64,000 nt of DNA from positions 1 to 64,000 of the forward strand of contig NZ_JAPUBT010000002.1 of NCBI RefSeq assembly GCF_030397665.1, given 5' to 3'. The stretch is from Janthinobacterium sp. SUN073 (GTDB lineage Bacteria; Pseudomonadota; Gammaproteobacteria; Burkholderiales; Burkholderiaceae_D). The position numbers were made by a program, and so were the translations under genes. A model generated the notes under the pieces. The model did not search any database and was not told where the DNA came from. It was given only the letters and a program-made list of their open reading frames with translations. This document shows positions 16,328 to 24,867 of this stretch, piece by piece; position 1 is the first letter of the stretch, and every line of letters begins with the position of its first letter.

Positions 16328-17482
16328 AACTTTTTACCTTAGGTTCGCGAAGCCACGGGAGTTCTTCGTTTTTACTTTGCCGTCAATCAACTAACTATGA
16401 CACATAGATGCAGTATTTGCAACTTTAATTGCCAACAGCCATTCATCGTTCTGGTAGCCGACATGTTCACGGACTTGCAATATCGCGTCCGCATCGGCCA
16501 CCGTATTGGCTCCTGGCTCCTGGCTCCTGGCTTCTGCAATAGGATGTCTTTAAAAGAGCTAGCGTTACTTCGTTCAAACCACTGCACCTCCTGCGGCATC
16601 CTACCGTTTGCAACGCAACAGCAAGTTTGTCTCATGACGATTTGGAGGCGAAGGGTGTTGCGTCGATAGTCGGTGAGCGCGCAACGAAGTACCAATATGA
16701 GGAAGAGCAACACAAAAAACGTTCTTGCAAAGATTCTACTCCTACTAGAAACCGCAACATCATTCCCTAAGTACCAAGATTGCGAAGTTAAGGATGAATT
16801 CGTCAAATGCCCCTTTTTGTAACTTGTACAATCGAAAATGCGATTTTAGCCGTTTGCGCGCCGCCTGGCGCCCTGACTTTTTCGTCATGGGTTTGTGCAG
16901 TCCCTTTGCGCTTCGATACGCTGGCCAGCTCCAGGCTGGCGCGCAGGAATCCTGGTGTTTGCTACCGCGCGCTGCGTTGCTCGTCTGTCTGCCGGTGCAA
17001 TGCTGGCGGGTCCGCGTGCCTGTCTGCGCACTGCCTGCCAAGCCGGCGCCTTGCCTGGCCGCAGATCTGGCGCGTCCATGCGGCTGCTCGTGTGGCTGGG
17101 AAACTTCGGCCGCGATCTGCCACGGCTACCGTACGCCAAACTGTCCATGTGGACCACTGCGATGAATTTGACCAGGCATTGGCGGCCAGGCATGGCTCAA
17201 CGGACGCGGCGCGTTGATGGCACAGCGGCTGCGCCATCAATCGCTTTCCGGACGGCTTGCGTCATGTTTGCGCCCGGGCCGCAAGGCAGCGCGCCGCGTT
17301 GCGGCTTGCCGCCGCCATCGTCCACGTCGCGCACGATTGCATTGCAAATCCATAACAATGTGTGTGCCGGGACTTGCTCGTGTAAGATTGCCCGCCTTAT
17401 CTCTTTTGCCGGGCATGCCTTGACTTCCTCGACGTTTTTTTCGGTGAAACACAATAATGAAATCAAGGGTTTGCAGGCGATT
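16328..17482. other. Gene-poor junction between low-GC island and high-GC chromosome
   Basis: No protein-coding gene is supported over about 1.15 kb. Base composition shifts from AT-rich to GC-rich near 16,850. A short tandem repeat of GGCTCCT (three units plus a variant) lies at 16508-16535. The long frame opening at 16895 is only a 5' extension of the downstream lipoprotein gene. No tRNA or integrase that would define an attachment site was seen. Confidence 0.5.
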
Positions 17483-19042
17483 ATGAAGGCAAAGTCTCAA
17501 GATATTTCGCGCTATCTGCTGCGCGCGGGCGTCGCGCTGGCCACCGCGACCGCCTTGTCCGCCTGTGCCAGCAAGCCCGGCCCATGGCCTGCGCGCGCCC
17601 TGCCTGCAAACGCTGCCGTGATGGTCGACGCCACGCAATTTCTGTCCAGAAAGCAACTGGTGGACTGGCAATATGACCTGGACGGGCGCCTGTTGCGCGC
17701 CACGGGATCGCCCCGGCATGAAGCGTATATCGACGTGTTGCATGAACGCCTGGCGCGCGCCGGTGTCAAACAGCTGCGCTTTGAACCGGTCAGCTTGCGG
17801 CAATGGTCGGTGGAGGCGGAACACTGGGGCCTGGAAGTGCTGGATGGAGAGCGGCCCCGCGTGCTGACTTCGGCTGGCTATATTCCATATTCGGGCGTCA
17901 CGCCGCCGTCCGGCATTACGGGACGCATCGTCTACCTGGCGCCCAATACCAAGCCCGATGCCAGCCTGGCGGGCAAGCTGGTGCTCGTCGAGATGCCTGA
18001 AGTGGCGTGGACGGGCCAGGTTTTCCATCAGACGCCCGTGCACGTCCACGACCCGGAGCGCGCCATGGGGCCGGACACGCCGTATGCGCGTCCATTTCAG
18101 ATGCTTGGGGCGTTCATTTCGCTGCTGGACAGCCTGCAGGCGGCCGGTGCGGCGGGCGTGATCGTCATTCTGGATACGCCTTCCTTGGCGGCGGACGGCC
18201 TGTATGCACCCTGCGACGGCGTGGTGCGCCAGTTGCCCGGCGTGTTTATCGACCGCGGCCGTGGCCAGCGCCTGCGCGACCGCGTGCTGGCGGGCACGGC
18301 GCCTGTCTTGCGGCTGACCATGGCGGCCACCGTGCGGCAGGTGCAGACGCGCAACCTGGTCGGCATCATCCCCGGCAAGTCGGATGAATTGATGGTGCTG
18401 GCTAGCTACACGGATGGCACGAACGGGCTGGAAAACAATGGACCGAACGCGATCGTCGACATGGCTCAGTACCTGGCGCGCCTGCCGCAAAACAGCTTGC
18501 CGCGCAGCGTCATGCTGCTGCTGACGGGCGGTCATCTCGCGGGCGGCGCGGGCATCGCGCAATTTATGGATCGCCACAAGGAGGATGGCTTGACGCAGCG
18601 CATTGCCGCGATGCTCGGCATCGGGCAACTGGGCGCGTTGGAAGTGCTGCCCGACAGCAACGGCTATTTGCATCTCACGGGCAGGTCCGAGCCGGCCGTC
18701 CTGCTTTCACCGCGCACGCCTGCCCTGATGGATGCGTCCTACGCCATGCTCAGGCAGGCCAATGTGGCACCCGCGTTCGTGCTGCCGCCTGCCAATTCCG
18801 GCGGCGATGGCAGTGCGCAGAGGGCCGCCTGGCCCGATGCAGGCCAGACGTTCCGGGCGGCGCAACGCCTACCCACGCTAAATTATGTCAAGGCGCCGAC
18901 CTACCAGTTCAGCTATGGCATCGGCACGGTGACCCAGGTGGACTACCGGCTGATGCAGCGCGAAACCGTGGCCTTGACGCAAATGATGCTGGATCTGTCG
19001 CGCGTGCCGTATGCCGATTTGCGCAAGGAAACAGCGCCGTAG
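17483..19042 (+). CDS. M28-like peptidase-fold lipoprotein with degenerate metal site
   Basis: A signal peptide with lipobox (TALSACAS) marks a lipoprotein, placing it in the periplasm or outer membrane. ATG 17483 is chosen because this start gives a correct signal peptide; the frame open from 16895 has no plausible N-terminus. Residues about 135-290 look like a PA-type insert (AGAAGVIVILDTPSL), and the C-terminal part follows the aminopeptidase M28 pattern (ARSVMLLLTGGHLAGGAG-like core, RNLVGIIPGKSDELMVLASY). However, the expected zinc ligands are changed: the HxD strand reads ASYTDGTNG, the DDNGSG loop reads ENNGPNA and the GEE motif reads GGHLAGG. It may be non-catalytic or bind metal differently. 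Confidence 0.65.
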   Translation: MKAKSQDISRYLLRAGVALATATALSACASKPGPWPARALPANAAVMVDATQFLSRKQLVDWQYDLDGRLLRATGSPRHEAYIDVLHERLARAGVKQLRFEPVSLRQWSVEAEHWGLEVLDGERPRVLTSAGYIPYSGVTPPSGITGRIVYLAPNTKPDASLAGKLVLVEMPEVAWTGQVFHQTPVHVHDPERAMGPDTPYARPFQMLGAFISLLDSLQAAGAAGVIVILDTPSLAADGLYAPCDGVVRQLPGVFIDRGRGQRLRDRVLAGTAPVLRLTMAATVRQVQTRNLVGIIPGKSDELMVLASYTDGTNGLENNGPNAIVDMAQYLARLPQNSLPRSVMLLLTGGHLAGGAGIAQFMDRHKEDGLTQRIAAMLGIGQLGALEVLPDSNGYLHLTGRSEPAVLLSPRTPALMDASYAMLRQANVAPAFVLPPANSGGDGSAQRAAWPDAGQTFRAAQRLPTLNYVKAPTYQFSYGIGTVTQVDYRLMQRETVALTQMMLDLSRVPYADLRKETAP

Positions 19043-19299
19043 CAGCCGCAAGAGCTTCCCTGGCGTCCTCCTCCCTTCCCCGCCCTGCTCCCGGCGCTCT
19101 TCCGTACACCATACCAGCGCACTGGAAAACAGGCACTGGCATGGCCCGCATCGCCCATCCGCTGGGGCAAGGCTGGGACTGGTATTGTGATCTTGCGCAA
19201 AGAATAAAACCAGTTGACGACCACTTGCAATGCCTGCACTCTGAAAAATCGGACGGTGTCCAGCCGCCCGGCCAAGATAAAAACACACAAGGAGATGCG

Positions 19300-20667
19300 A
19301 TGCACCGGACAGTCATGAATAGCCTCATCATTACCCTCTTCGGCGGGACCTTGGCCGCTTGCGGCGGCGGCGGTGGCGACGGCGCGAGCCAGCTGTTGGC
19401 TGGCGCCGCCGAAGCGGTGGCCTGCTACGCGCCGTGGAACAGCGGCACCGCCTATAACGGCGGCGGCAAGACCAGTTATAACAACGTCAATTACACGGCC
19501 AACTGGTGGACGCAAGGCAATAACCCATCGACCAGCAGCGGCGGTGCTGGCAGCGGCCAGCCCTGGACGGTGGTAGGAGACTGCGGCACGCCGCCCCCCA
19601 CTCCTACGCCAACTCCGACACCCACGCCTACCCCAACTCCTACGCCGACTCCCACCCCGACGCCGACGCCCACTCCTACCCCGACACCTACTCCGACGCC
19701 TACTCCGACACCGACACCCACCGGCCTGGCCAGGCACGCGCTGATCGGCTACTGGCACAACTTCACCAACCCCAGCGGCGCCACGTATCCGATCAGCCAG
19801 GTCAGCGACGACTGGGATGTGATCGTCGTCTCGTTCGGCGACAACGCGGGCGGCGGCAATGTCAGCCTGACCATCGATCCGGGCGCGGGCACGGAAGCGC
19901 AGTTCATCGCCGACGTGGCCGCCAAACGGGCCAAGGGCAAGAAAGTCATCCTGTCGCTGGGCGGGCAAAACGGTTCCGTGTCCGTCGGCAACACGGCCGA
20001 AGCGACGAATTTCACGAACAGCCTGTACGCCATCATCACCAAATATGGCTTCGACGGCATCGACCTGGACCTGGAAAATGGCGTGGCGCAAGGCGCGGCC
20101 ATCCAGACCTATCTGCCGATCGCCGTGAAAAACCTGAAAACCAAGGTCGGCAGCAGCTTTTATTTGTCGATGGCACCGGAATGGGTGTACGTGGAGGGGG
20201 GATACACGAGCTACGGCAGCATCTGGGGCGCCTACATTCCCATCATCAATGCCTTGCGCAGCGAGCTGACGGTGCTGCACCCGCAGTACTACAACAATGG
20301 CGACATCTACACGCCGTACGCCACGGGCGCCATCAAGGCCGGTTCGGCCGACCAGCTGGTGGCCACGGCGCGCATGCTGATCGAGGGATTTAACTATGGC
20401 GGCAATACCTTTGCCGGCCTGCGTCCGGACCAGGTGGGCTTCGGCGTGCCGTCGGGCCGCAGCTCGGCCGGCTCCGGTTTTACGACGAATGCCGACGTCA
20501 GCAACGCCCTGAATTGCCTGACGCGCCTGCTCAATTGCGGCACCATCAAGCCGCTGCAGGCGTATCCGGACTTCCGCGGCGTGATGACGTGGTCGATCAA
20601 CTGGGACCGCCACGACGGCTATAACTTCTCCGTGCCGACAAAGACCGTGCTGAAGACCCTGCCGTAA
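19300..20667 (+). CDS. Secreted GH18 chitinase with CBM5/12 domain and Pro-Thr linker
   Basis: The 455-residue protein begins with a lipobox-type signal (GTLAACGGGG), then a CBM5/12 chitin-binding domain (residues about 40-95: CYAPWNSGTAYNGGG, WWTQGNNP, PWTVVGDC), a linker of about 21 Pro-Thr repeats, and a GH18 barrel. The catalytic DxxDxDxE motif is present as FDGIDLDLEN, and other barrel strands read VILSLGGQNG and YLSMAPEW. It hydrolyses chitin with retention through substrate-assisted catalysis. ATG 19300 follows GGAG at 19291; the longer frame to 19141 lacks a signal peptide at its start. The chitinase is monocistronic and convergent with the tetR-type gene. Confidence 0.92.
   Translation: MHRTVMNSLIITLFGGTLAACGGGGGDGASQLLAGAAEAVACYAPWNSGTAYNGGGKTSYNNVNYTANWWTQGNNPSTSSGGAGSGQPWTVVGDCGTPPPTPTPTPTPTPTPTPTPTPTPTPTPTPTPTPTPTPTPTPTPTGLARHALIGYWHNFTNPSGATYPISQVSDDWDVIVVSFGDNAGGGNVSLTIDPGAGTEAQFIADVAAKRAKGKKVILSLGGQNGSVSVGNTAEATNFTNSLYAIITKYGFDGIDLDLENGVAQGAAIQTYLPIAVKNLKTKVGSSFYLSMAPEWVYVEGGYTSYGSIWGAYIPIINALRSELTVLHPQYYNNGDIYTPYATGAIKAGSADQLVATARMLIEGFNYGGNTFAGLRPDQVGFGVPSGRSSAGSGFTTNADVSNALNCLTRLLNCGTIKPLQAYPDFRGVMTWSINWDRHDGYNFSVPTKTVLKTLP
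19597..19722. repeat. (Pro-Thr)n-coding hexanucleotide repeat in the chitinase linker
   Basis: About 21 consecutive CCN-ACN hexamers encode the chitinase linker. Third positions vary (act, acg, aca, acc), so the DNA is a degenerate rather than perfect microsatellite. Changes in copy number would stay in frame and alter linker length only. Confidence 0.9.
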
Positions 20668-20702
20668 GCGGCTTTACCGTGTTGCGCATGGGGGCAACAA
20701 GC

Positions 20703-21287
20703 TCACATGCGCAGCAGCGCCGCGCCCAGCAAGCGCATGTGCAGCGCAATGCCCTGGCGCAGCGCCTCCCCTCCCCCTTGCGTGTGCTTGATGCCATCCA
20801 TGGTCGCCACCAGCAAGGCGGCCACTTGCGCGGCCGTCGCGTCCACCCGGCGCAGCGCGATATCGCCCGCCGCTTCGGCCTGTTCCAGCACGCCGGCCAA
20901 TGACGCCACCAAGCTTGCCCGCGCGCTCAAGGTGATGTCGGCGGCCAGGGTCATGTTGGCATCGAACAATTCCTGCCCATGCGCGCTGGCCGAAATTTCC
21001 GCCATCAAGCCTTGCTGGAAGGCCAGCAGCGCCGTTTCGATGCGCGTGAACACGGGGCCGGGTTCTGCCAGCGCCGCCGCCACTTGCGCCATCACGCTGG
21101 CATGAGCCCGTTCGGAGCCGGCGCGAAACACGTCTTCCTTGTTCTTGAAATGCAAATACAGCGCGGCGCGCGACATATCGGCCGCCTGCGCGATGTCGAG
21201 CATGGAGGTCTTGCGGTAGCCGTAACGGCAAAACACGGCCAGCGCCGCATCGAGGATCTGCTGGCTTTTAGGGGTATCGGTCGTCAT
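20703..21287 (-). CDS. TetR-family transcriptional repressor
   Basis: The N-terminal 50 residues form the TetR helix-turn-helix: ILDAALAVFCRYGYRKTSM, DIAQAADMSRAALYLHFKNKED. The remaining 145 residues are the variable ligand-binding domain. It is divergent from the NTF2-like gene at 21380, and a 12-bp perfect inverted repeat at 21295-21324 lies just upstream of its start, so it probably represses both genes until an unknown ligand binds. It is convergent with the chitinase gene, 35 bases away. Confidence 0.92.
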   Translation of the reverse strand: MTTDTPKSQQILDAALAVFCRYGYRKTSMLDIAQAADMSRAALYLHFKNKEDVFRAGSERAHASVMAQVAAALAEPGPVFTRIETALLAFQQGLMAEISASAHGQELFDANMTLAADITLSARASLVASLAGVLEQAEAAGDIALRRVDATAAQVAALLVATMDGIKHTQGGGEALRQGIALHMRLLGAALLRM

Positions 21288-21294
21288 GCGGACA

Positions 21295-21324
21295 TGTTGA
21301 CACTATGGTCATATAGTGTCAACA
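21295..21324. promoter_or_regulatory. TetR-type operator (12-bp inverted repeat)
   Basis: Arms TGTTGACACTAT (21295-21306) and its exact complement (21313-21324) are separated by six bases. It begins eight bases upstream of the tetR-type start codon and 56 bases before the divergent gene, the usual place for an autoregulatory operator. The left arm also contains TTGACA, which could be the -35 of the rightward promoter. Confidence 0.85.
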
Positions 21325-21379
21325 TGACTTTTGGACAAAAAACGTCAAAATGTCAATCCCTCTCCCCTACAGGACCGCC

Positions 21380-21781
21380 ATGACCGATTTCAATGCCGCA
21401 CTGACTGAAGAACAGCAGATGGACCTGCTGCGCCACACGGAACGCAGCCGTCTGCGCGCCCTCGTGGCCGCCGATATGCAGGCGGCGCGCGTCCTGCATG
21501 CCGACGACTTCCAGCTGATCACGCCGATCGGCAGCATGCTGTCGCGGGAAGAATACCTGGGCGCCATCGCCTCCGGCCACATGCGCTATTTGAGCTGGGA
21601 ACCGGAAGCGATCAGCGTGCGCCTGTACGGCACGGCCGCCGTCCTGCGTTACTCGGCGCAGCTGGAAATCGTCTTCGGCGGCCACGCCGTGCCGCGCGCC
21701 CGCTACTGGCATATGGATAGCTATGAATGGTGCGATGGGCGCTGGCAAGCCGTCTGGTCGCAGGCGACGGCAATACGCTGA
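21380..21781 (+). CDS. NTF2-like (SnoaL/DUF4440-type) protein, 133 aa
   Basis: The fold is suggested by the typical N-terminal helix then LRALVAADMQAARVLHADDFQLITPIG-type pattern (split here as ALVAADMQAARVLHADDF), a G-x-x-x-S-R-E-E-Y-L loop, and alternating strands ending RYWHMDSYEWCDGRWQAVW. Members are small ketosteroid-isomerase-like enzymes or binding proteins; the substrate is unknown. ATG 21380 is chosen over 21350 because AGGA lies at good spacing before it. It is under the divergent TetR operator, so it is the likely regulated target. Confidence 0.8.
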   Translation: MTDFNAALTEEQQMDLLRHTERSRLRALVAADMQAARVLHADDFQLITPIGSMLSREEYLGAIASGHMRYLSWEPEAISVRLYGTAAVLRYSAQLEIVFGGHAVPRARYWHMDSYEWCDGRWQAVWSQATAIR

Positions 21782-21976
21782 CCTGTTTACATGCGGCACC
21801 ATCGAGCCGCTGCGGGCCTGCACGGACTTGCGCGGCGCTCGTGGCGCCATCGCGGCCCGGCCCGCAGGGCGTCGCTGGCGCGCGGGAAAGCGTGCTTCAT
21901 GCCTGCCGCTGTTGCGGACCGCGTGGCTTTGCCCTATTCTGCTGCTCTTATGGCAATTCCTGGGGCCATCACATTC

Positions 21977-23032
21977 ATGTTCACACTGCGCTCCGCTATC
22001 GATGGCCTGCGAACCTGCCTGTCCGCGCGACGCTTGTGTGTGGCCGGGCTGGCTGCGCTATTCGAATTCGCCCTGTTTTCCCTGTCCTGGGAGGACCCGT
22101 TAGGCTACCTGGCGATGGCGGTCTTCCTGCCGGCGCTGGCGGCGCTGCTGGCGTATGGCCTGTTCGAGCGCTGGCCGCGCCGCTTGCCCGGCAGGCTGGC
22201 CCACTGGGTGTTGCAGGTGGTGGGCGTGGCGCTGGCGATCATGCTGACCCTGGCCAGCCTGTATCTGTTCAATACCAAGCCCGGTGCGCCGCCGTTCTGG
22301 CTGGTGCCGGAGCGGTTGCAGAGCTATATATCTCTCGCTTTCCTGGGATTGTTGCTCGGCCCGTGGACGGCGATGGCCGCCCTGCTGCGCCAGCGCGACG
22401 CCCGCGTGCGCGAAGCCGAGCGCAGGCGCGGTGAGCTGGAACGCCAGGCCCGCGATGCGCGCGTGTGGCTGCTGCAGGCCCAGGTCCAGCCGCATTTCCT
22501 GTTCAATACGCTGGCCAGCCTGCAAGCCCTGCTCGATGCGGGGTCCAGCCATGCGGCGCCCGTGCTGGCGCATCTGGTCACGTATCTGCGGGCCGCCGTG
22601 CCGCGCCTGAGCGAAGCGGCCACCCGCCTGGAACAGGAACTGGAAATGGTGCGCGCCTATCTGGTGCTGATGCAGATGCGCATGCCTGACCGCCTGCAGT
22701 TCGGCATAAACGTCGCGCCCGGCTGCGAAAGGCTGCAGTGCCCGCCGATGACCTTGATGACCCTGGTCGAGAACGCGGTGCGCCATGGCATCGATCCCTG
22801 CATGGATGGCGGGCGCATCGATGTGCTCATTACCGAGGCGCATGGCCGTTGCCATATCGAGGTCAGCGATACCGGAGCGGGCCTGCAAGCGGGTAGCCCC
22901 GGCCTGGGCACGGGACTTGGCAGCCTGCGCGAGCGCCTGGCGCTGATGTTTGGCGGCGAAGCGGCCTTGCGCATCAGCGAACTGGCACCCCACGGTTTCC
23001 GTGTTTCCATAGAATGCCCCGCATGGCCATGA
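21977..23032 (+). CDS. LytS/AlgZ-type sensor histidine kinase
   Basis: The N-terminal 120 residues contain about four transmembrane helices. The His_kinase domain follows: LLQAQVQPHFLFNTLASLQA holds the phosphoacceptor His, then TLVENAVRHGI (N-box) and VSDTGAGLQ / GTGLGSLRERL (G-boxes). The next gene, a LytTR response regulator, overlaps its stop by ATGA, making a classic LytS/LytR-like pair. The start is uncertain: the frame is open from 21791, and ATGs at 21899, 21950 and 21977 are possible; the last gives a normal membrane-protein N-terminus. The signal is unknown. Confidence 0.88.
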   Translation: MFTLRSAIDGLRTCLSARRLCVAGLAALFEFALFSLSWEDPLGYLAMAVFLPALAALLAYGLFERWPRRLPGRLAHWVLQVVGVALAIMLTLASLYLFNTKPGAPPFWLVPERLQSYISLAFLGLLLGPWTAMAALLRQRDARVREAERRRGELERQARDARVWLLQAQVQPHFLFNTLASLQALLDAGSSHAAPVLAHLVTYLRAAVPRLSEAATRLEQELEMVRAYLVLMQMRMPDRLQFGINVAPGCERLQCPPMTLMTLVENAVRHGIDPCMDGGRIDVLITEAHGRCHIEVSDTGAGLQAGSPGLGTGLGSLRERLALMFGGEAALRISELAPHGFRVSIECPAWP

Positions 23033-23820
23033 CACTGACCGCCCTGATTGCCGATGATGAACCCCTGCTGCGCGCCAGCCTGCGGCGCCAGCTGGCCGAG
23101 TGCTGGCCGGAGCTGCTGGTCGTGGCCGAAGCGCGCAACGGACCGGAGGCGCTCGCGCTGTTCGAGCGGCACCAGCCGGCGGTCTGCTTCCTCGACGTGC
23201 ACATGCCGGGCCTGTCCGGCGTGGACGTGGCCAGCCAGATCGGCCGCCGCGCCCACCTGGTGTTTGTCACCGCCTATGACCAGTACGCGGTGCGGGCCTT
23301 CGAACAGGGCGCGCTCGACTACCTGGTCAAGCCGGTGCAATTGGCCCGCCTGGCCGCTACCGTGACGCGCTTGCGCGAACGCCTGGCAGCGATCCAGCCC
23401 GGCGCGGCCAGCGAGACGCTGTTGCGGCAACTGGCGGCGTACCTGCGCGCCACGCCGGCACCTGCACCGCAACCAGCGCCAGCTACGCTGCGCTGGCTGC
23501 GCGCCAGCGTGGGCCCGGCCGTGCGGCTGATACCGGTCGATGATGTCGATTACCTGAAGTCCGACGACAAGTACACGCTGGTTGCCTGGCGCGACGGCGG
23601 CAAGCCCGCCGAAGCGCTGCTGCGCAATTCCCTCAAGGAATTGCTGGTGCAGCTCGATCCAGGGCAGTTCCAGCAAATCCACCGGGCCGTGGTGGTCAAC
23701 CTGCATGCCGTGCGCCAGGTCGTGCGCGGCGCGCACGAGACGGCCGAAGTGACCTTGAAGCACCGGCCGGAAGTGCTGCCGGTCAGCCGCTCCTTCCTCC
23801 ACCTGTTCAAGGCGGAATAG
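23029..23820 (+). CDS. LytTR-family response regulator
   Basis: Receiver domain (residues 1-120) with the Asp pair in IADDEP, phosphoacceptor Asp in VCFLDVHMPG, Thr in FVTAYDQ and Lys in YLVKPVQ. A Pro/Ala linker precedes a C-terminal LytTR DNA-binding domain (VDYLKSDDKYTLV, LLRNSLKELLVQL, FQQIHRAVVVNLHAV, LPVSRSF). ATG 23029 overlaps the kinase stop as ATGA; in-frame ATGs at 23014 and 23023 exist. It acts with the upstream LytS-like kinase; its regulon is unknown, with the DUF4386 gene downstream as one candidate. Confidence 0.93.
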   Translation: MTLTALIADDEPLLRASLRRQLAECWPELLVVAEARNGPEALALFERHQPAVCFLDVHMPGLSGVDVASQIGRRAHLVFVTAYDQYAVRAFEQGALDYLVKPVQLARLAATVTRLRERLAAIQPGAASETLLRQLAAYLRATPAPAPQPAPATLRWLRASVGPAVRLIPVDDVDYLKSDDKYTLVAWRDGGKPAEALLRNSLKELLVQLDPGQFQQIHRAVVVNLHAVRQVVRGAHETAEVTLKHRPEVLPVSRSFLHLFKAE

Positions 23821-23985
23821 TCCCCGGGCACGGCAGGGCCGCGTCACTCATCGTGCATGGGCGCACTTCGGCCCCCTGAGCGCGTGACGCGTCGGATCGG
23901 CCTTGCCGCGGCGCGCCCGTGTGCCGACACTGCGCTGGCTGGCCCTGCCTCGGCAGGCTGATCCCACTCCGACAAAGGTGTATCG

Positions 23986-24717
23986 ATGAACCAAACAATC
24001 TCCGCCGCCACGCGGCAAGCCGCTCCCCTGTTCACCTCACCGCTGCAGCCTGGGGCCGCCGTCCCGCTGGGGCGGTGGCTGGGGCTGGGCTTGCTGTTCA
24101 TTTTCGGCCTGGGCATCTGGTCGAATTTCGGGCTGCAGGAGCAAGTATTTGCCGCGCCGGGCTTCCTCTTGCGGGCGGCCGGCATGCCGCTGCAGGTGGG
24201 GCTGATCGTCATGCTCGGGCTGCTCACGGCCTTGACCGGGCTGGCCATCGCGGCAGCCCTGCGTGGCCTGTATGGCGAGCAGCACCCCCTGCTGAGCCGC
24301 TGCTACGTGGCGCTGCTGGCGGCGGCGCTGGCAACGGGCCTGTTCGAAGGCACGCTGGTTCTGGCCATGCGCAGCCTGAGCGTCGCCTTCCTCGCCTCCG
24401 GCGCCGACGGCAATGCCTATGAGCCGGCGCGCGCCCTGCTGGCGGGGCTGCGCAACGGCGTGCACTTTCCGGACAAGCTGCTGGGCGGTCTCGGCGTGAC
24501 CCTGATGTATCTGCTGCTGTACCGCGCGCGGGCGATCCCGCGCCTGCTGGCCCTGGCCGGCATGCTGGCCGGCGTGCTGCAGTGGATCGCCGTCGCGCGC
24601 GAACTGTTTGGCCTGGACGTGATGCACGCCTTGCTGATTCCGCTGGGCCTGGTGTACCCGCTGACCGGCCTGTGGCTCTTGCTGCGAGGCCTGGCGCCGC
24701 GGCCTGCCGGCGGTTGA
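23986..24717 (+). CDS. DUF4386-like polytopic membrane protein, 243 aa
   Basis: Six or seven hydrophobic helices with the sequence style of the DUF4386 family (LGLGLLFIFGLGIWSNF near the start, ARALLAGLRNGVHFPDKLLGG loop, RLLALAGMLAGVLQW, LIPLGLVYPLTGLWLL). Function of the family is unknown. The ATG at 23986 is preceded by AAAGGTG. It lies 165 bases downstream of the LytTR regulator and may be its target; that link is inference. Confidence 0.75.
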   Translation: MNQTISAATRQAAPLFTSPLQPGAAVPLGRWLGLGLLFIFGLGIWSNFGLQEQVFAAPGFLLRAAGMPLQVGLIVMLGLLTALTGLAIAAALRGLYGEQHPLLSRCYVALLAAALATGLFEGTLVLAMRSLSVAFLASGADGNAYEPARALLAGLRNGVHFPDKLLGGLGVTLMYLLLYRARAIPRLLALAGMLAGVLQWIAVARELFGLDVMHALLIPLGLVYPLTGLWLLLRGLAPRPAGG

Positions 24718-24746
24718 TGCTGTCGTCATCGCGGCGACAGCAATGA

Positions 24747-24772
24747 GATACAGACTATTAATAGTCTGTATC
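24747..24772. promoter_or_regulatory. 26-bp perfect palindrome between membrane-protein genes
   Basis: Arms GATACAGACTATT and its exact complement abut with no loop. There is no T-run after it, so it is less like an intrinsic terminator than a dimeric-regulator site, although it could also fold in RNA. It lies 96 bases upstream of the TTG start at 24868. Confidence 0.6.
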
Positions 24773-24807
24773 TATTGATTCAGTTGAAATATTTTACTTC
24801 CTTTTGT

Positions 24808-24826
24808 AAATGAGAATCGTTACTAT
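24808..24826. promoter_or_regulatory. Possible Fur box upstream of the DUF2061 gene
   Basis: AAATGAGAATCGTTACTAT resembles the Fur consensus GATAATGATAATCATTATC in its core (TGAGAATCGTTA). It lies 42 bases upstream of the coding start, in promoter position, in an AT-rich segment. Match judged by eye only. Confidence 0.45.
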
Positions 24827-24867
24827 CTGAATCAAGGATTAGCGAATCCAACAGAAAGGAGCATCCC

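Noticed and set aside
16508..16535. GGCTCCT tandem repeat as a possible CRISPR or attachment core
   Set aside because: Only about four short units without spacers; too short for a CRISPR array and with no second copy seen to act as att.
16895..17482. N-terminal extension of the M28-like gene by 196 codons
   Set aside because: The extension is Arg/Cys-rich and unlike a protein start, while ATG 17483 gives a perfect lipoprotein signal.
19491..19721. Gly-Val repeat protein on the minus strand
   Set aside because: It is only the complement of the Pro-Thr linker repeat.
18943..20613. 556-codon antisense frame across the chitinase and its upstream region
   Set aside because: Codon bias of the sense chitinase opens this frame; the product contains a Gly/Arg low-complexity block opposite the Pro-Thr linker and no domain.
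22657..23847. 396-codon antisense frame over the LytS/LytTR pair
   Set aside because: The sense strand has complete kinase and response-regulator motifs; the antisense frame has none.
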